A DNA stretch of 64,000 nucleotides from an uncultured Gammaproteobacteria bacterium (lineage in GTDB: Bacteria; Pseudomonadota; Gammaproteobacteria; Pseudomonadales; Pseudohongiellaceae), in assembly GCA_913048385.1 (NCBI GenBank), contig CAJWVZ010000001.1:1-64000 (forward strand), read 5' to 3'. Positions within the stretch are counted from its first letter, which is position 1. Every line of letters begins with the position of its first letter. Under the pieces are notes generated by a model. The model had not been told where the DNA came from and searched no databases. It saw nothing but the letters and a program-made list of their open reading frames with translations. Made by a program: the position numbers and the translations under genes. Below are positions 26,971-36,874 of the stretch, one piece after another.

Positions 26971-26981
26971 GATTTCATACT

Positions 26982-27494
26982 ATGGCATATAAAGAACAGC
27001 AATCCGCAAAGAACGAAGAAGGAATGCAAGAGAAGCTAATTCAAGTTAATCGTGTATCCAAAGTGGTCAAAGGTGGTCGTATATTTAGCTTCACTGCACT
27101 TACAGCAGTCGGTGACGGAGAAGGTCGCGTGGGCTTCGGACGAGGTAAAGCGCGTGAAGTGCCCTTAGCCATTCAAAAGGCGATGGAAGCTGCTCGGCGC
27201 AATATGGTTTCAGTCGCTCTAGATGGTAACACGCTGCAATACGCCGTGAAGGCCCGTCACGGGGCGTCTAAGGTCTACATGCAACCGGCATCTGAGGGAA
27301 CTGGTGTTATCGCCGGTGGAGCAATGCGTTCTATACTAGAACTTGCTGGGGTTCAAAATGTTCTAGCAAAATGTTACGGCTCGACAAATCCAGTGAATGT
27401 TGTGCGCGCTACATTTAATGGTCTCAGAGATATGAGGTCGCCTGATGATGTTGCTGCAAAGCGCGGGAAATTAGTTGAGGAAGTAGTAGGTTAA
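26982..27494 (+). CDS. rpsE: 30S ribosomal protein S5
   Basis: [30 protein letters not shown]. Confidence 0.97.
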   Translation: MAYKEQQSAKNEEGMQEKLIQVNRVSKVVKGGRIFSFTALTAVGDGEGRVGFGRGKAREVPLAIQKAMEAARRNMVSVALDGNTLQYAVKARHGASKVYMQPASEGTGVIAGGAMRSILELAGVQNVLAKCYGSTNPVNVVRATFNGLRDMRSPDDVAAKRGKLVEEVVG

Positions 27495-27497
27495 AAA

Positions 27498-27677
27498 ATG
27501 ACAGACAGAAAAATCAGCGTTACCTTAATAAAAAGCCCGATCGGAACTCTGCCGAAGCATAAGCTCTGCTTAAAGGGCTTAGGATTGCGCAGGATGCATC
27601 AATCTGTAAGCGTGGAAGACACGCCAGCAGTGCGCGGTATGATAAATAAAATAAGCTACATGCTGAAAGTTGACTGA
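27498..27677 (+). CDS. rpmD: 50S ribosomal protein L30 (59 aa, absent from ORF track)
   Basis: Direct translation [37 protein letters not shown]...[12 protein letters not shown]. Confidence 0.94.
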   Translation: MTDRKISVTLIKSPIGTLPKHKLCLKGLGLRRMHQSVSVEDTPAVRGMINKISYMLKVD

Positions 27678-27687
27678 GGAATTGATT

Positions 27688-28173
27688 ATGCGTCTGAATA
27701 CACTTAGTCCAGCTCCGGGCAGTACTAAATCTAAAAAACGCGTCGGCCGCGGAATTGGTAGCGGCTCTGGAAAAACTGCAGGATCGGGCCATAAAGGACA
27801 GAAATCTCGGACCGGCGGCACCGTTCGCCCGGGTTTCGAGGGCGGCCAAATGCCTTTGCAAATGAGATTGCCGAAGTTCGGATTTACTTCTCGCGTCGGG
27901 CGTTTTACGGCAGAGGTTAGGACTTCTGAGTTGAACAACGTTAAGGCCGACGTGATCGACCTGGAAGCGTTGGTTGAGTCTAAGCTGGTCGCGTCGAACA
28001 TAAAAAGGGTTAAGGTGATGCTCTCGGGTGAGGTTACAAAAGCGATGACGATTGAGGGAATTGCTGTGACAAAGGGTGCTAAGGCAGCCATAGAGTCTGC
28101 TGGTGGTAAAGTTGTTGCACCTAAGCCTGCCCCCTTGGTAAGAAAGCTTACCAAGAAGAGCATAAAAAATTAA
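27688..28173 (+). CDS. rplO: 50S ribosomal protein L15
   Basis: [44 protein letters not shown] 27688. Confidence 0.96.
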   Translation: MRLNTLSPAPGSTKSKKRVGRGIGSGSGKTAGSGHKGQKSRTGGTVRPGFEGGQMPLQMRLPKFGFTSRVGRFTAEVRTSELNNVKADVIDLEALVESKLVASNIKRVKVMLSGEVTKAMTIEGIAVTKGAKAAIESAGGKVVAPKPAPLVRKLTKKSIKN

Positions 28174-28245
28174 TCAGGTAATATTCAATGAAGTCTGGCT
28201 TATTTCCTTACGTGGTTTTAACTAGACATGAGACTTAAATAAGCT

Positions 28246-29571
28246 ATGGCAAATCAACCCAACATTAGCCCAGAAAATATTGGCGCGGGTCTCGGCGAGC
28301 TAAAAGCTCGTCTTCTGTTTTTGTTGTTTGCTCTGTTTGTGTATCGAATTGGAACTCATATTCCAGTACCAGGAATTGATCCGCTTCAGCTTGCCGCTTT
28401 CTTTCAACAGCAGCAAGGCACCTTTACTGACATGATCAATATGTTCGGTGGCGGAGCGTTAGAAAGAATGAGTATTGTTGCTTTGGGCATCATGCCTTAC
28501 ATTTCGGCATCAATAATTATGCAGTTATTGAGTGCGGTTAGCCCTCAACTAGATCAGTTGAAAAAAGAAGGTGAATCGGGGCGACGTAAAATCACTCAGT
28601 ACACGCGTTACGGCGCTCTTGGCTTAGCTACGATACAAGGAACTGGGATGGCCGTCGGATTGTTGGCGCCCATGGCGTACAATCCTGGCCCCGCTTTTAC
28701 AATTACGGCAGTAGTGTCACTGGTTTCAGGGGCAATGTTTTTAATGTGGCTCGGCGAGCAAATTACGGAGAAAGGTATTGGAAATGGTATTTCGATGCTC
28801 ATTTTTGCGGGTATTGTAGCCGGTTTTCCTGCAGCAATCGGGACGTCTTTACAGCAGGCTTATGAAGGGCAGATAAATGGCGTGCTTCTAATGGTGGTTG
28901 GACTTATTGCTATTGGTGTTATCGCTATCATCGTTTATGTTGAACGAGCGCAGAGGAGAATCACAGTTAACTATGCCAAGCGGCAGCAAGGCCGTAAAAT
29001 GTTTCAGGCACAGGCTAGCCACCTACCTTTGAAAATAAATATGGCTGGGGTGATTCCAGCTATATTTGCGAGTAGTATCTTGCTTTTTCCGGCCTCAATC
29101 GCGCAGTGGTTTGGGCAGGCAGATGGAAGCGAATGGTTAGCTGAGCTTGCGTTTCTTATAGGTCCTGGTCAGCCCCTGTATATAATTATATTTAGTGCAA
29201 TGATTATTTTCTTTTGCTTTTTTTATACTGCGCTCGTCTTTAATCCTCGCGATGTGGCTGAAAACCTAAAGAGATCTGGAGCTTTTGTACCTGGTATCCG
29301 GCCCGGAGAACACACAGCGAAATATATTGATGGAGTTATCACTCGCTTAACAATGTTTGGGGCAGTTTACATTACACTGGTCTGTTTGCTTCCTAATTTT
29401 ATGCAAATGTTCGCGAATGTGCCCTTTAACCTCGGCGGGACTGCACTTTTAATTTCGGTAGTGGTTACTATGGATTTCTGGTCTCAAGTTCAGTCGCATT
29501 TAATGTCTCATCAATATGATTCGGTAATGAAGAAATCGAAATTAGGCAATTATGGAAAGAGTGGGGCGTAA
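28246..29571 (+). CDS. secY: Protein translocase subunit SecY
   Basis: 441 aa, [22 protein letters not shown], spc operon position. Confidence 0.98.
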   Translation: MANQPNISPENIGAGLGELKARLLFLLFALFVYRIGTHIPVPGIDPLQLAAFFQQQQGTFTDMINMFGGGALERMSIVALGIMPYISASIIMQLLSAVSPQLDQLKKEGESGRRKITQYTRYGALGLATIQGTGMAVGLLAPMAYNPGPAFTITAVVSLVSGAMFLMWLGEQITEKGIGNGISMLIFAGIVAGFPAAIGTSLQQAYEGQINGVLLMVVGLIAIGVIAIIVYVERAQRRITVNYAKRQQGRKMFQAQASHLPLKINMAGVIPAIFASSILLFPASIAQWFGQADGSEWLAELAFLIGPGQPLYIIIFSAMIIFFCFFYTALVFNPRDVAENLKRSGAFVPGIRPGEHTAKYIDGVITRLTMFGAVYITLVCLLPNFMQMFANVPFNLGGTALLISVVVTMDFWSQVQSHLMSHQYDSVMKKSKLGNYGKSGA

Positions 29572-29598
29572 AGCGCTTCTGTTGACAGTGGAGTTAAA

Positions 29599-29715
29599 AT
29601 GAAAGTAAGAGCATCCGTAAAAAAAATTTGTCGCAACTGTAAAGTAATCAAGCGCAACGGTGCCGTGCGTGTTATTTGTAGCGTTGAGCCTAGGCACAAG
29701 CAACGACAGGGTTAA
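29599..29715 (+). CDS. rpmJ: 50S ribosomal protein L36 (38 aa, absent from ORF track)
   Basis: Direct translation [38 protein letters not shown]. Confidence 0.95.
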   Translation: MKVRASVKKICRNCKVIKRNGAVRVICSVEPRHKQRQG

Positions 29716-29780
29716 GTATTTTTATGATTAATTTTCTTAGCCGTTTATGGTTATTTGTATAGAAAAATAGTGGAGTGAGT

Positions 29781-30137
29781 ATGGCACGTATTGCCGGAGT
29801 AAATATTCCAGATAATAAACACATAGTGATTTCGCTTTGTTATGTTTATGGGATTGGTTTGACAACAGCAAATAAAATTTGTGACAAGACGGGTGTTTCA
29901 CCTAGCACTAAAACTGGCGAACTGAATCCTCAAGAGCTTGATGCGTTGCGTGGTGAAATTAATGACGTAACTGTCGAAGGGGATCTGCGTCGAGAAGTGT
30001 CAATGAATATAAAACGCTTGATGGACCTCGGGTGTAATCGAGGTATTCGCCATAGAAGAAATCTACCTGTCCGAGGTCAGCGCACGAAAACAAATGCTCG
30101 GACTCGCAAGGGCCCCAGGAAACCAATTCGAAAATAA
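29781..30137 (+). CDS. rpsM: 30S ribosomal protein S13
   Basis: [14 protein letters not shown]...[15 protein letters not shown]. Confidence 0.97.
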   Translation: MARIAGVNIPDNKHIVISLCYVYGIGLTTANKICDKTGVSPSTKTGELNPQELDALRGEINDVTVEGDLRREVSMNIKRLMDLGCNRGIRHRRNLPVRGQRTKTNARTRKGPRKPIRK

Positions 30138-30158
30138 TCTGAGTTAGACGGAAGAATT

Positions 30159-30554
30159 ATGGCAAAGCCGACAGTAAAATCTACCAAAAAGAAAGTCCGA
30201 AATACCGTAATAGATGGAATGGCATTCATACATGCCTCATTTAACAACACGATTATTACAATTACTGATCGTCAAGGAAACGCGCTTAGCTGGGCAACAG
30301 CGGGCGGCTCAGGATTTAGAGGCTCAAGAAAGAGCACCCCTTTCGCGGCGCAGGTCGCGGCTGAAAAAGCGGGTAAAGATGCCGTTGATTTATATGGCCT
30401 CAAAAGTGTGGACGTAAAAGTTAATGGACCAGGGCCAGGTCGTGAATCAGCAGTCCGGGCTTTGAATAGTGTCGGTTTGATTGTGGGACAAATCACCGAC
30501 ATAACACCAATCCCACACAACGGATGCAGACCTCCCAAGAAGAGGCGAGTGTAA
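30159..30554 (+). CDS. rpsK: 30S ribosomal protein S11
   Basis: [23 protein letters not shown]...[15 protein letters not shown]. Confidence 0.98.
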   Translation: MAKPTVKSTKKKVRNTVIDGMAFIHASFNNTIITITDRQGNALSWATAGGSGFRGSRKSTPFAAQVAAEKAGKDAVDLYGLKSVDVKVNGPGPGRESAVRALNSVGLIVGQITDITPIPHNGCRPPKKRRV

Positions 30555-30607
30555 GTTAAATAAAACGTGTTTAGGCCCTACTTTCACTAGGGCATAGGAG
30601 AAAAAAT

Positions 30608-31228
30608 ATGGCCCGTTATTTAGGCCCAAAGCTGAAACTCTCCCGCAGAGAAGGAACTGATTTATTCCTCAAAAGCGGTATCCGTCCACTTGACAGTAAG
30701 TGTAAGGCTGAAACAATCCCTGGTCAGCATGGCGCGCGTCGTGGACGCTTATCGGACTACGGTGTTCAGTTAAGAGAAAAACAGAAAGTTCGTCGCACGT
30801 ATGGGGTGTTGGAAAAACAATTTCGTGGTTATTACAAAGAAGCCGCGCGGTTGAAGGGTGCGACTGGCGAAAACTTACTGCAGTTGCTTGAGTGCCGCCT
30901 AGACAATGTTGTGTACCGAATGGGTTTCGGTTCGACCCGAGCGGAATGTCGGCAGCTGGTTTCCCACAAATCAATTACGGTCAATGGAGGAGTGGTAAAT
31001 ATACCTTCGTTCCAGATCAGTGAAGGTGACGTGGTCGCAATTCGTCAGAAAGCAAAGGCGCAACTTAGGATCAAGTCGGCTCTTGAGCTTGCGGGCCAGA
31101 GAACAGCGGTGGATTGGGTATCAGTCGACACGACTAAACTTGAGGGTAAGTTTGCTCGTAAGCCGGAAAGAGAAGATCTCCCAGCTGAAATTAATGAGAG
31201 CTTGATAGTAGAACTTTATTCAAAGTAG
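30608..31228 (+). CDS. rpsD: 30S ribosomal protein S4
   Basis: [24 protein letters not shown]. Confidence 0.98.
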   Translation: MARYLGPKLKLSRREGTDLFLKSGIRPLDSKCKAETIPGQHGARRGRLSDYGVQLREKQKVRRTYGVLEKQFRGYYKEAARLKGATGENLLQLLECRLDNVVYRMGFGSTRAECRQLVSHKSITVNGGVVNIPSFQISEGDVVAIRQKAKAQLRIKSALELAGQRTAVDWVSVDTTKLEGKFARKPEREDLPAEINESLIVELYSK

Positions 31229-31256
31229 TGATTTAGTCACTGAAAGGGTAGTTAAT

Positions 31257-32255
31257 ATGCATATTTCTTTATCAGATTTTCTGACGCCGCAGGTTATACA
31301 GGTCGATGAAATTGACAGTTGTCATTCAAAAGTTGTGTTAGAGCCGCTTGAGCGTGGATTTGGTCATACTCTAGGTAACGCGCTTCGCCGAATTTTGCTT
31401 TCTTCAATGCCAGGTAGCGCTATTGAGGAAGTCGAGATCGACGGTGTAGTCCACGAATATAGTACAATCGAGGGGGTACGCGAGGACGTTATTGAAATCC
31501 TGCTTAATCTCAAAGGCTTGGGCTTAATCTTAAATAACAAAGATGAAGCAGTACTCACTGTAAACAAAAAGGGTGCGGGTGCCGTCACGGCGCAGGATAT
31601 TGAAATCGACCATGACGTTGAGGTCGTAAATCCCGATCATGTTATTGCGAACCTAAATAAAACCGGGGAGCTTAATATGCGCCTGACGGTGAGAAAGGGT
31701 CGAGGTTATTCGCCTGCAGACACTCGCGCTGGGGTTGATGATGAATCGAGATCAGTAGGAAAATTGTTGCTAGATGCTAGTTACACTCCCGTCCAGCGGG
31801 TTTCTTACTCTGTTGAAAACGCGAGGGTAGAACAGCGGACTGACCTTGATAAACTAGTAATTGATTTAGAAACCAATGGGACGATTGACCCAGAAGAAGC
31901 GATCAGAAGGGCAGCGACTATTCTTCAGCATCAATTGGCCGTTTTTGTCAATTTACAAAGTGAAGTAGTGCAAGAAACAGTTGAAGCAGAGGATGAAATA
32001 GATCCAACGCTTCTCCGACCTGTTGATGACTTAGAGCTAACAGTACGTTCTGCTAACTGTCTGAAGGCAGAAGATATTTATTATATTGGTGACTTGATTC
32101 AACGAAGCGAAAATGAACTATTGAAGACTCCAAACTTGGGGAAGAAGTCGCTAACAGAAATAAAGGACGTTTTGGCGACTCGCGGATTGTCTCTAGGTTT
32201 GCGACTAGAGAACTGGCCTCCATCAAGTTTAAAATCAGACGACCGAGCTGCTTAA
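31257..32255 (+). CDS. rpoA: RNA polymerase subunit alpha
   Basis: [26 protein letters not shown]. Confidence 0.98.
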   Translation: MHISLSDFLTPQVIQVDEIDSCHSKVVLEPLERGFGHTLGNALRRILLSSMPGSAIEEVEIDGVVHEYSTIEGVREDVIEILLNLKGLGLILNNKDEAVLTVNKKGAGAVTAQDIEIDHDVEVVNPDHVIANLNKTGELNMRLTVRKGRGYSPADTRAGVDDESRSVGKLLLDASYTPVQRVSYSVENARVEQRTDLDKLVIDLETNGTIDPEEAIRRAATILQHQLAVFVNLQSEVVQETVEAEDEIDPTLLRPVDDLELTVRSANCLKAEDIYYIGDLIQRSENELLKTPNLGKKSLTEIKDVLATRGLSLGLRLENWPPSSLKSDDRAA

Positions 32256-32292
32256 TTGATTTTTTCGCTTTAAAAGTAAAAGGTAGAAAGTT

Positions 32293-32685
32293 ATGCGACA
32301 TAGACAAAGTGGTCGGCAATTAAATCGTAACAGCTCTCACAGGCAAGCTATGTTTCGCAATATGGCAGTGTCATTAGTGGAGCACGAGTTGATAAAGACC
32401 ACCCTTATAAAAGCGAAGGAATTGCGAACCGTAGCGGAGCCTCTTATTACCCTAGCTAAAGAGGATAGTGTAGCGAACCGTCGGCTAGCTTATAACAGAA
32501 CGCAAAGCAAAGAAGCTGTTGGAAAATTGTTTACTGATTTAGGGCCTCGCTACAAGGATAGACCGGGAGGATATATTCGCATCCTGAAGTGCGGGCTGCG
32601 TGCTGGTGATAAAGCGCCAATGGCCTACGTTGAGCTAGTAAATCGTCCTGCTGGTGTAGATGGGCAAGCAGTGGTTGAGGAATAA
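32293..32685 (+). CDS. rplQ: 50S ribosomal protein L17
   Basis: [24 protein letters not shown]. Confidence 0.98.
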   Translation: MRHRQSGRQLNRNSSHRQAMFRNMAVSLVEHELIKTTLIKAKELRTVAEPLITLAKEDSVANRRLAYNRTQSKEAVGKLFTDLGPRYKDRPGGYIRILKCGLRAGDKAPMAYVELVNRPAGVDGQAVVEE

Positions 32686-32701
32686 GATAATTACAACTCC
32701 G

Positions 32702-32735
32702 AAAAAAAAGCCGGGGTTCTCTCGGTTTTTTTTTG
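32702..32735 (+). terminator. Intrinsic terminator closing the alpha operon
   Basis: aaaaaaaagCCGGGgttctCTCGGttttttttt. Confidence 0.8.
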
Positions 32736-32802
32736 TCTATATTTTATAGCAACTCTGTAAAATTTTCCCTATTCTGGTTGTCTGAATAATTGTAAAGAGA
32801 GT

Positions 32803-33987
32803 ATGCCTATGTCTCAGTCATTTCATCCTCCTCAGAGAACCCTTTTAGGTCCCGGACCATCGGACGTCAATCCAAGAATTTTGGAGGCCCTATCGCGACC
32901 GACTATTGGACACCTAGATCCAGCGTTTATTGGAATGATGGATGAATTGAAAAAATTATTGCAATTTGCTTTTCAAACGCAGAATGAGCTTACCTTTCCA
33001 GTATCAGCCCCAGGATCCGCGGGGATGGAAACTGCTTTCGTAAATCTTATCGAGAGGGGTGACAAAGTAATCATTTGCCAGAACGGTGTTTTTGGCGGGC
33101 GCATGCGAGAAAATGCAGAAAGATGTGGAGCAAAGGTTGTAATGGTTCAGGACGATTGGGGTGAGGCAATTGATCTCAAAAAGGTTGAGGAAGCTTTAGA
33201 TCAGAACAGTGATGCGAAAATTCTTGCCTTTGTTCATGCTGAAACTTCTACAGGTGTGCGGTCTGATGCTCAAGGATTATGCGCTTTGGCGAGAAAATTT
33301 GGCTGTTTGACTATTGTAGACGCCGTTACATCACTCGGAGGTATTGATATTAATGTCGATGACTGGGGTGTCGACGCAATATACTCAGGGACGCAGAAGT
33401 GTTTGTCTTGTGTGCCGGGCCTCTCACCGGTTTCGTTCTCTGAAAAGGCTGCACACGCTATCAAATCTCGTAAATTACCCGTTCAAAGCTGGTTTCTGGA
33501 TATGAGTCTAGTTATGGGGTACTGGTCGACACAATCAAAACGTTCCTATCATCACACAGCGCCGGTTAACTCTCTTTATGCCTTGCATGAGTCGCTCTTA
33601 ATTTTGCAAGAGGAGGGTTTGTCCAGTGCATGGTCCCGGCATAGGATACATCATGAGGCTTTAGTGGCTGGGCTTGAGTCACTTGGGCTAACTTTTGTGG
33701 TTCAGCCGAAAGATAGATTACCTCAGTTGAATTTGGTCCGTTTTCCCGAGGGAATTAATGAAAGCGAAGCGCGCCAATTTTTGCTCGAAAATTATAATTT
33801 AGAGATCGGGTCAGGTCTTGGTCCGCTTGCTGGTGATGTTTGGCGCATAGGTCTTATGGGATTTGGGAGCAACAAAAGGAACGTCCTTCTTTGCTTGACT
33901 GCAATCGGGAGCGCTTTGCGGTTTCAAGGACGGAGCCTCGATCTACCGAGCGCACTTGAGTCTGCTGAGAGTGTTTATCGAAAGTAA
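32803..33987 (+). CDS. Class V aminotransferase, alanine-glyoxylate / serine-glyoxylate aminotransferase-like
   Basis: LLGPGPSDVNPRIL, SAPGSAGMETAFVNL, DAVTSLGG, SGTQKCLSCVPGLSP (PLP Lys region). Confidence 0.88.
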   Translation: MPMSQSFHPPQRTLLGPGPSDVNPRILEALSRPTIGHLDPAFIGMMDELKKLLQFAFQTQNELTFPVSAPGSAGMETAFVNLIERGDKVIICQNGVFGGRMRENAERCGAKVVMVQDDWGEAIDLKKVEEALDQNSDAKILAFVHAETSTGVRSDAQGLCALARKFGCLTIVDAVTSLGGIDINVDDWGVDAIYSGTQKCLSCVPGLSPVSFSEKAAHAIKSRKLPVQSWFLDMSLVMGYWSTQSKRSYHHTAPVNSLYALHESLLILQEEGLSSAWSRHRIHHEALVAGLESLGLTFVVQPKDRLPQLNLVRFPEGINESEARQFLLENYNLEIGSGLGPLAGDVWRIGLMGFGSNKRNVLLCLTAIGSALRFQGRSLDLPSALESAESVYRK

Positions 33988-34014
33988 GTTTTGATGCTTT
34001 CTTGGTCTCTTTCC

Positions 34015-34494
34015 CTACTGTCGGTTATCCCTTCCATTACGTAAGCTAAGAAAAATCAGGGGCCAGATTCCCAAATGGACACAAACATCGGCAGTATTAA
34101 AAATGTAATTCCAAAAAGGAATATGCTGAATATCAATGAAGTCGATAACGCTCCCATAGATAAGGCGATCTAGAACATTGCTAGCTCCGCCACCGGCAAT
34201 TAAGCCGAAGAAAATGTATTCTGCTCTTGAAATTTGCTCCGACACCCACAGATAGCCAGCCATCGCTACAAGTAATATCGTACTAAATATCGCAAACAAC
34301 CAACCTTTCCCTTGGAGAAAACCGAATATGCCTCCGTAGTTTCTTATGTGGGTAAAGTAAATAAACTCATTGATTCTGATGCTACTGTATTCTTGGATTC
34401 GTTGATTTACCTCAAATCCTATAGCCTGAGATATCACCAAGACAATGAAGGTAACGAAAAAAAAGATAAGCATATTAGATGTTCTGGGATTCAA
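34015..34494 (-). CDS. Signal peptidase II (LspA)-like protein
   Basis: Multi-TM; NYGGIFGFLQG, GGGASNVLDRLIYGSVIDFID, FNTADVCVHLG match the LspA catalytic Asp motifs in diverged form. Confidence 0.75.
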   Translation of the reverse strand: MNPRTSNMLIFFFVTFIVLVISQAIGFEVNQRIQEYSSIRINEFIYFTHIRNYGGIFGFLQGKGWLFAIFSTILLVAMAGYLWVSEQISRAEYIFFGLIAGGGASNVLDRLIYGSVIDFIDIQHIPFWNYIFNTADVCVHLGIWPLIFLSLRNGRDNRQ

Positions 34495-34533
34495 AATCTC
34501 TCTCCATGTTGCCGATGCAAGTCGCAGGTAGGA

Positions 34534-35151
34534 TTATAAATTTGTCTTTTGATCAGCATACTGGGTTATGAGCCCTAAGCCATCCGTTGTAAATTTAACG
34601 ATGCTGTGGGCACAATTATGCATGTGAGGAGGATTCCATAAATTCTTTAGTTCACGACGTTCAATATAGCAGAGAAAGGCCTTTAAAAGAGCTCCATGGC
34701 TCACGATTGCAATACGCTGTCCCGGGTAGTCACTGCGAATCTGAGCGATGGTGTCCATCGCGCGAGTCTGCAGTTGCGCAAACGTCTCGGCATTACCCAC
34801 TTTGCCTGAGCAATTGAATAGGTCTGGCCGATTCCAAAAATGATCAAATGAGATCGGTTCTCTTTTCTCGATTTCTGCATAATACTCGCCTTCCCACGCA
34901 CCAAGGTAAATTTCTCTCAGCGAGTCGAGATATACTATGTCTTGTCGAGATGCGAACGCGTGCTCTGCTGTTTCGCGTGTTCGCACGCTGGTACTGCAGA
35001 AAACCTTATCATATTCCAAAGTCCCTATCCGTTGAGATAGCTGTTTGGCTTGCTCTATTCCCTCAGGAGTCAGTACTGAGTCACTTTGGCCTTGAATGCG
35101 ACGATTTTTGTTAAAATCCGTTTCGCCGTGCCTAAATAAATGTATTTCCAT
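34534..35151 (-). CDS. Histidine phosphatase family protein
   Basis: LFRHGETDFNKNRRIQGQSD RHG motif; IVSHGALL. Confidence 0.88.
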   Translation of the reverse strand: MEIHLFRHGETDFNKNRRIQGQSDSVLTPEGIEQAKQLSQRIGTLEYDKVFCSTSVRTRETAEHAFASRQDIVYLDSLREIYLGAWEGEYYAEIEKREPISFDHFWNRPDLFNCSGKVGNAETFAQLQTRAMDTIAQIRSDYPGQRIAIVSHGALLKAFLCYIERRELKNLWNPPHMHNCAHSIVKFTTDGLGLITQYADQKTNL

Positions 35152-35175
35152 CGGTTTCTCAAAAAAATAGTTAAT

Positions 35176-36663
35176 TTATGACCCCAACATACGAGTCTGC
35201 TTTACGGCTTGAAGCCATCCCTGGTACTTGGCTTTTTGCGAGAGCTCTTCATGTTCAGGGCTCCATGCATTTTCGCAAATCCACGTTTGCTTGATGTCTT
35301 CAATCGACTCAAATAGTCCTAGTTGTAATCCAGCAATATATGCAGCACCTACCGCTGTTGTTTCAGTATTTTTGGGACGCATAATCTTACAGTTGAGGAC
35401 GTTTGCGAGATGCTGCATGAGATAGCTATTATTAGCCATACCCCCGTCGACTTTTAAATTCTTTACGCTCGCTCCGTCTGCCTCAATGGCTCTAACTAAG
35501 TCCTTAGTCTGATAACATACGGACATGAGGGCCGCCGAAACCAGCTCTTCAGCTCCAGTATCACGAGTCATTCCGAAAATAGAGCCCCTCGCATTTGGGT
35601 CCCAATATGGCGCACCGAGACCAGTGAAAGCCGGAACCAAGAACACATTGTGGTCTTTATTAGCTTGTCTAGCTAGAACCTCACTCTCAGCAGCATTTTT
35701 GATAAGCTTCATCTTGTCTCGAACCCACTGAATTGTGGCGCCCGCCATGAAAATACTCCCCTCAACTGCGTAACTAATTTCCCCATTTAATCGATATGCA
35801 ATGGTAGACAGTAGTCGGTTTTCAGATTTGACGACTTCACCTCCTGTATTTAACATTAGGAACGAACCGGTGCCATAAGTGCTTTTAGCGTTGCCCTTTT
35901 CGAAACAGCATTGCCCAAAGGCCGCAGCCTGCTGATCCCCTATCATCCCTGCAACTTTGATTGGCGATCCGAACAGGCTTGACTCGGTGCACCCAAAGTC
36001 AGCCGCGCAGTCTTTTACTTCGGGTAGAACAGAGGGAGGAATTTCAAAAAGTTCTAATAAGTCTTTGTCCCAGCACTGGTCATGAATATTATATAGTTGG
36101 GTCCGTGACGCATTAGTCACGTCGGTCAGATGACTCTTCCCATCGGTAAGCTTCCATAGTAGAAATGTATCAACGGTCCCAAACGCCAACTCACCGTTCT
36201 CTGCGCGTTGTCTTGCTCCTGCGATATTATTTAATATCCAGCTAATTTTTGATGCTGAAAAGTACGGGTCGATAACAAGCCCTGTACGACTGCTAATTTT
36301 CTCTTCGAGTCCTCTTTTTCGAATGGATTCACAAAATTTTGAGGTTCGACGATCTTGCCAAACAATTGCGTTGTGGATTGAGTTTCCAGTTTTGCGGTCC
36401 CACACTATAGTTGTTTCTCTCTGATTCGTAATTCCAATCCCAGTTACTGAGCTAGCTTCGATATTAGCCTTGCTGAGTGCCTGTCTGGCACTCTCTAATG
36501 TTGAGCTCCAAATATCATTCGGATTATGTTCAACCCAGCCGTCCTGCGGAAAATGCTGCTCAAATTCTTTTTGAGCAGATCCTATAACTTCGGCCTTTTC
36601 ATCAAAGATGATGGCTCTGCTGGAGGTGGTGCCTTGATCTAAAGAGAGGATGTAATGGGGCAT
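35176..36663 (-). CDS. glpK: Glycerol kinase
   Basis: [21 protein letters not shown]; 495 aa; [13 protein letters not shown]. Confidence 0.96.
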   Translation of the reverse strand: MPHYILSLDQGTTSSRAIIFDEKAEVIGSAQKEFEQHFPQDGWVEHNPNDIWSSTLESARQALSKANIEASSVTGIGITNQRETTIVWDRKTGNSIHNAIVWQDRRTSKFCESIRKRGLEEKISSRTGLVIDPYFSASKISWILNNIAGARQRAENGELAFGTVDTFLLWKLTDGKSHLTDVTNASRTQLYNIHDQCWDKDLLELFEIPPSVLPEVKDCAADFGCTESSLFGSPIKVAGMIGDQQAAAFGQCCFEKGNAKSTYGTGSFLMLNTGGEVVKSENRLLSTIAYRLNGEISYAVEGSIFMAGATIQWVRDKMKLIKNAAESEVLARQANKDHNVFLVPAFTGLGAPYWDPNARGSIFGMTRDTGAEELVSAALMSVCYQTKDLVRAIEADGASVKNLKVDGGMANNSYLMQHLANVLNCKIMRPKNTETTAVGAAYIAGLQLGLFESIEDIKQTWICENAWSPEHEELSQKAKYQGWLQAVKQTRMLGS

Positions 36664-36874
36664 AAGATGGTCTCGAATTAGCAGTTGGAGTTTGGGTAGA
36701 CCGTTGGCTTTTAGGACTACTTGAACAGTTTACCTATCTTAAAGTACGGTGAAAAGCTGCTTACTTTACTATTAATTTTTGTGTAGAGTTCTTGCACCCT
36801 AATAAAATAGGGTTAGGGCTAATGATTGTTCGTGACACTTATTATCAGCGTCGTACGTATGGGAAAATATCATT

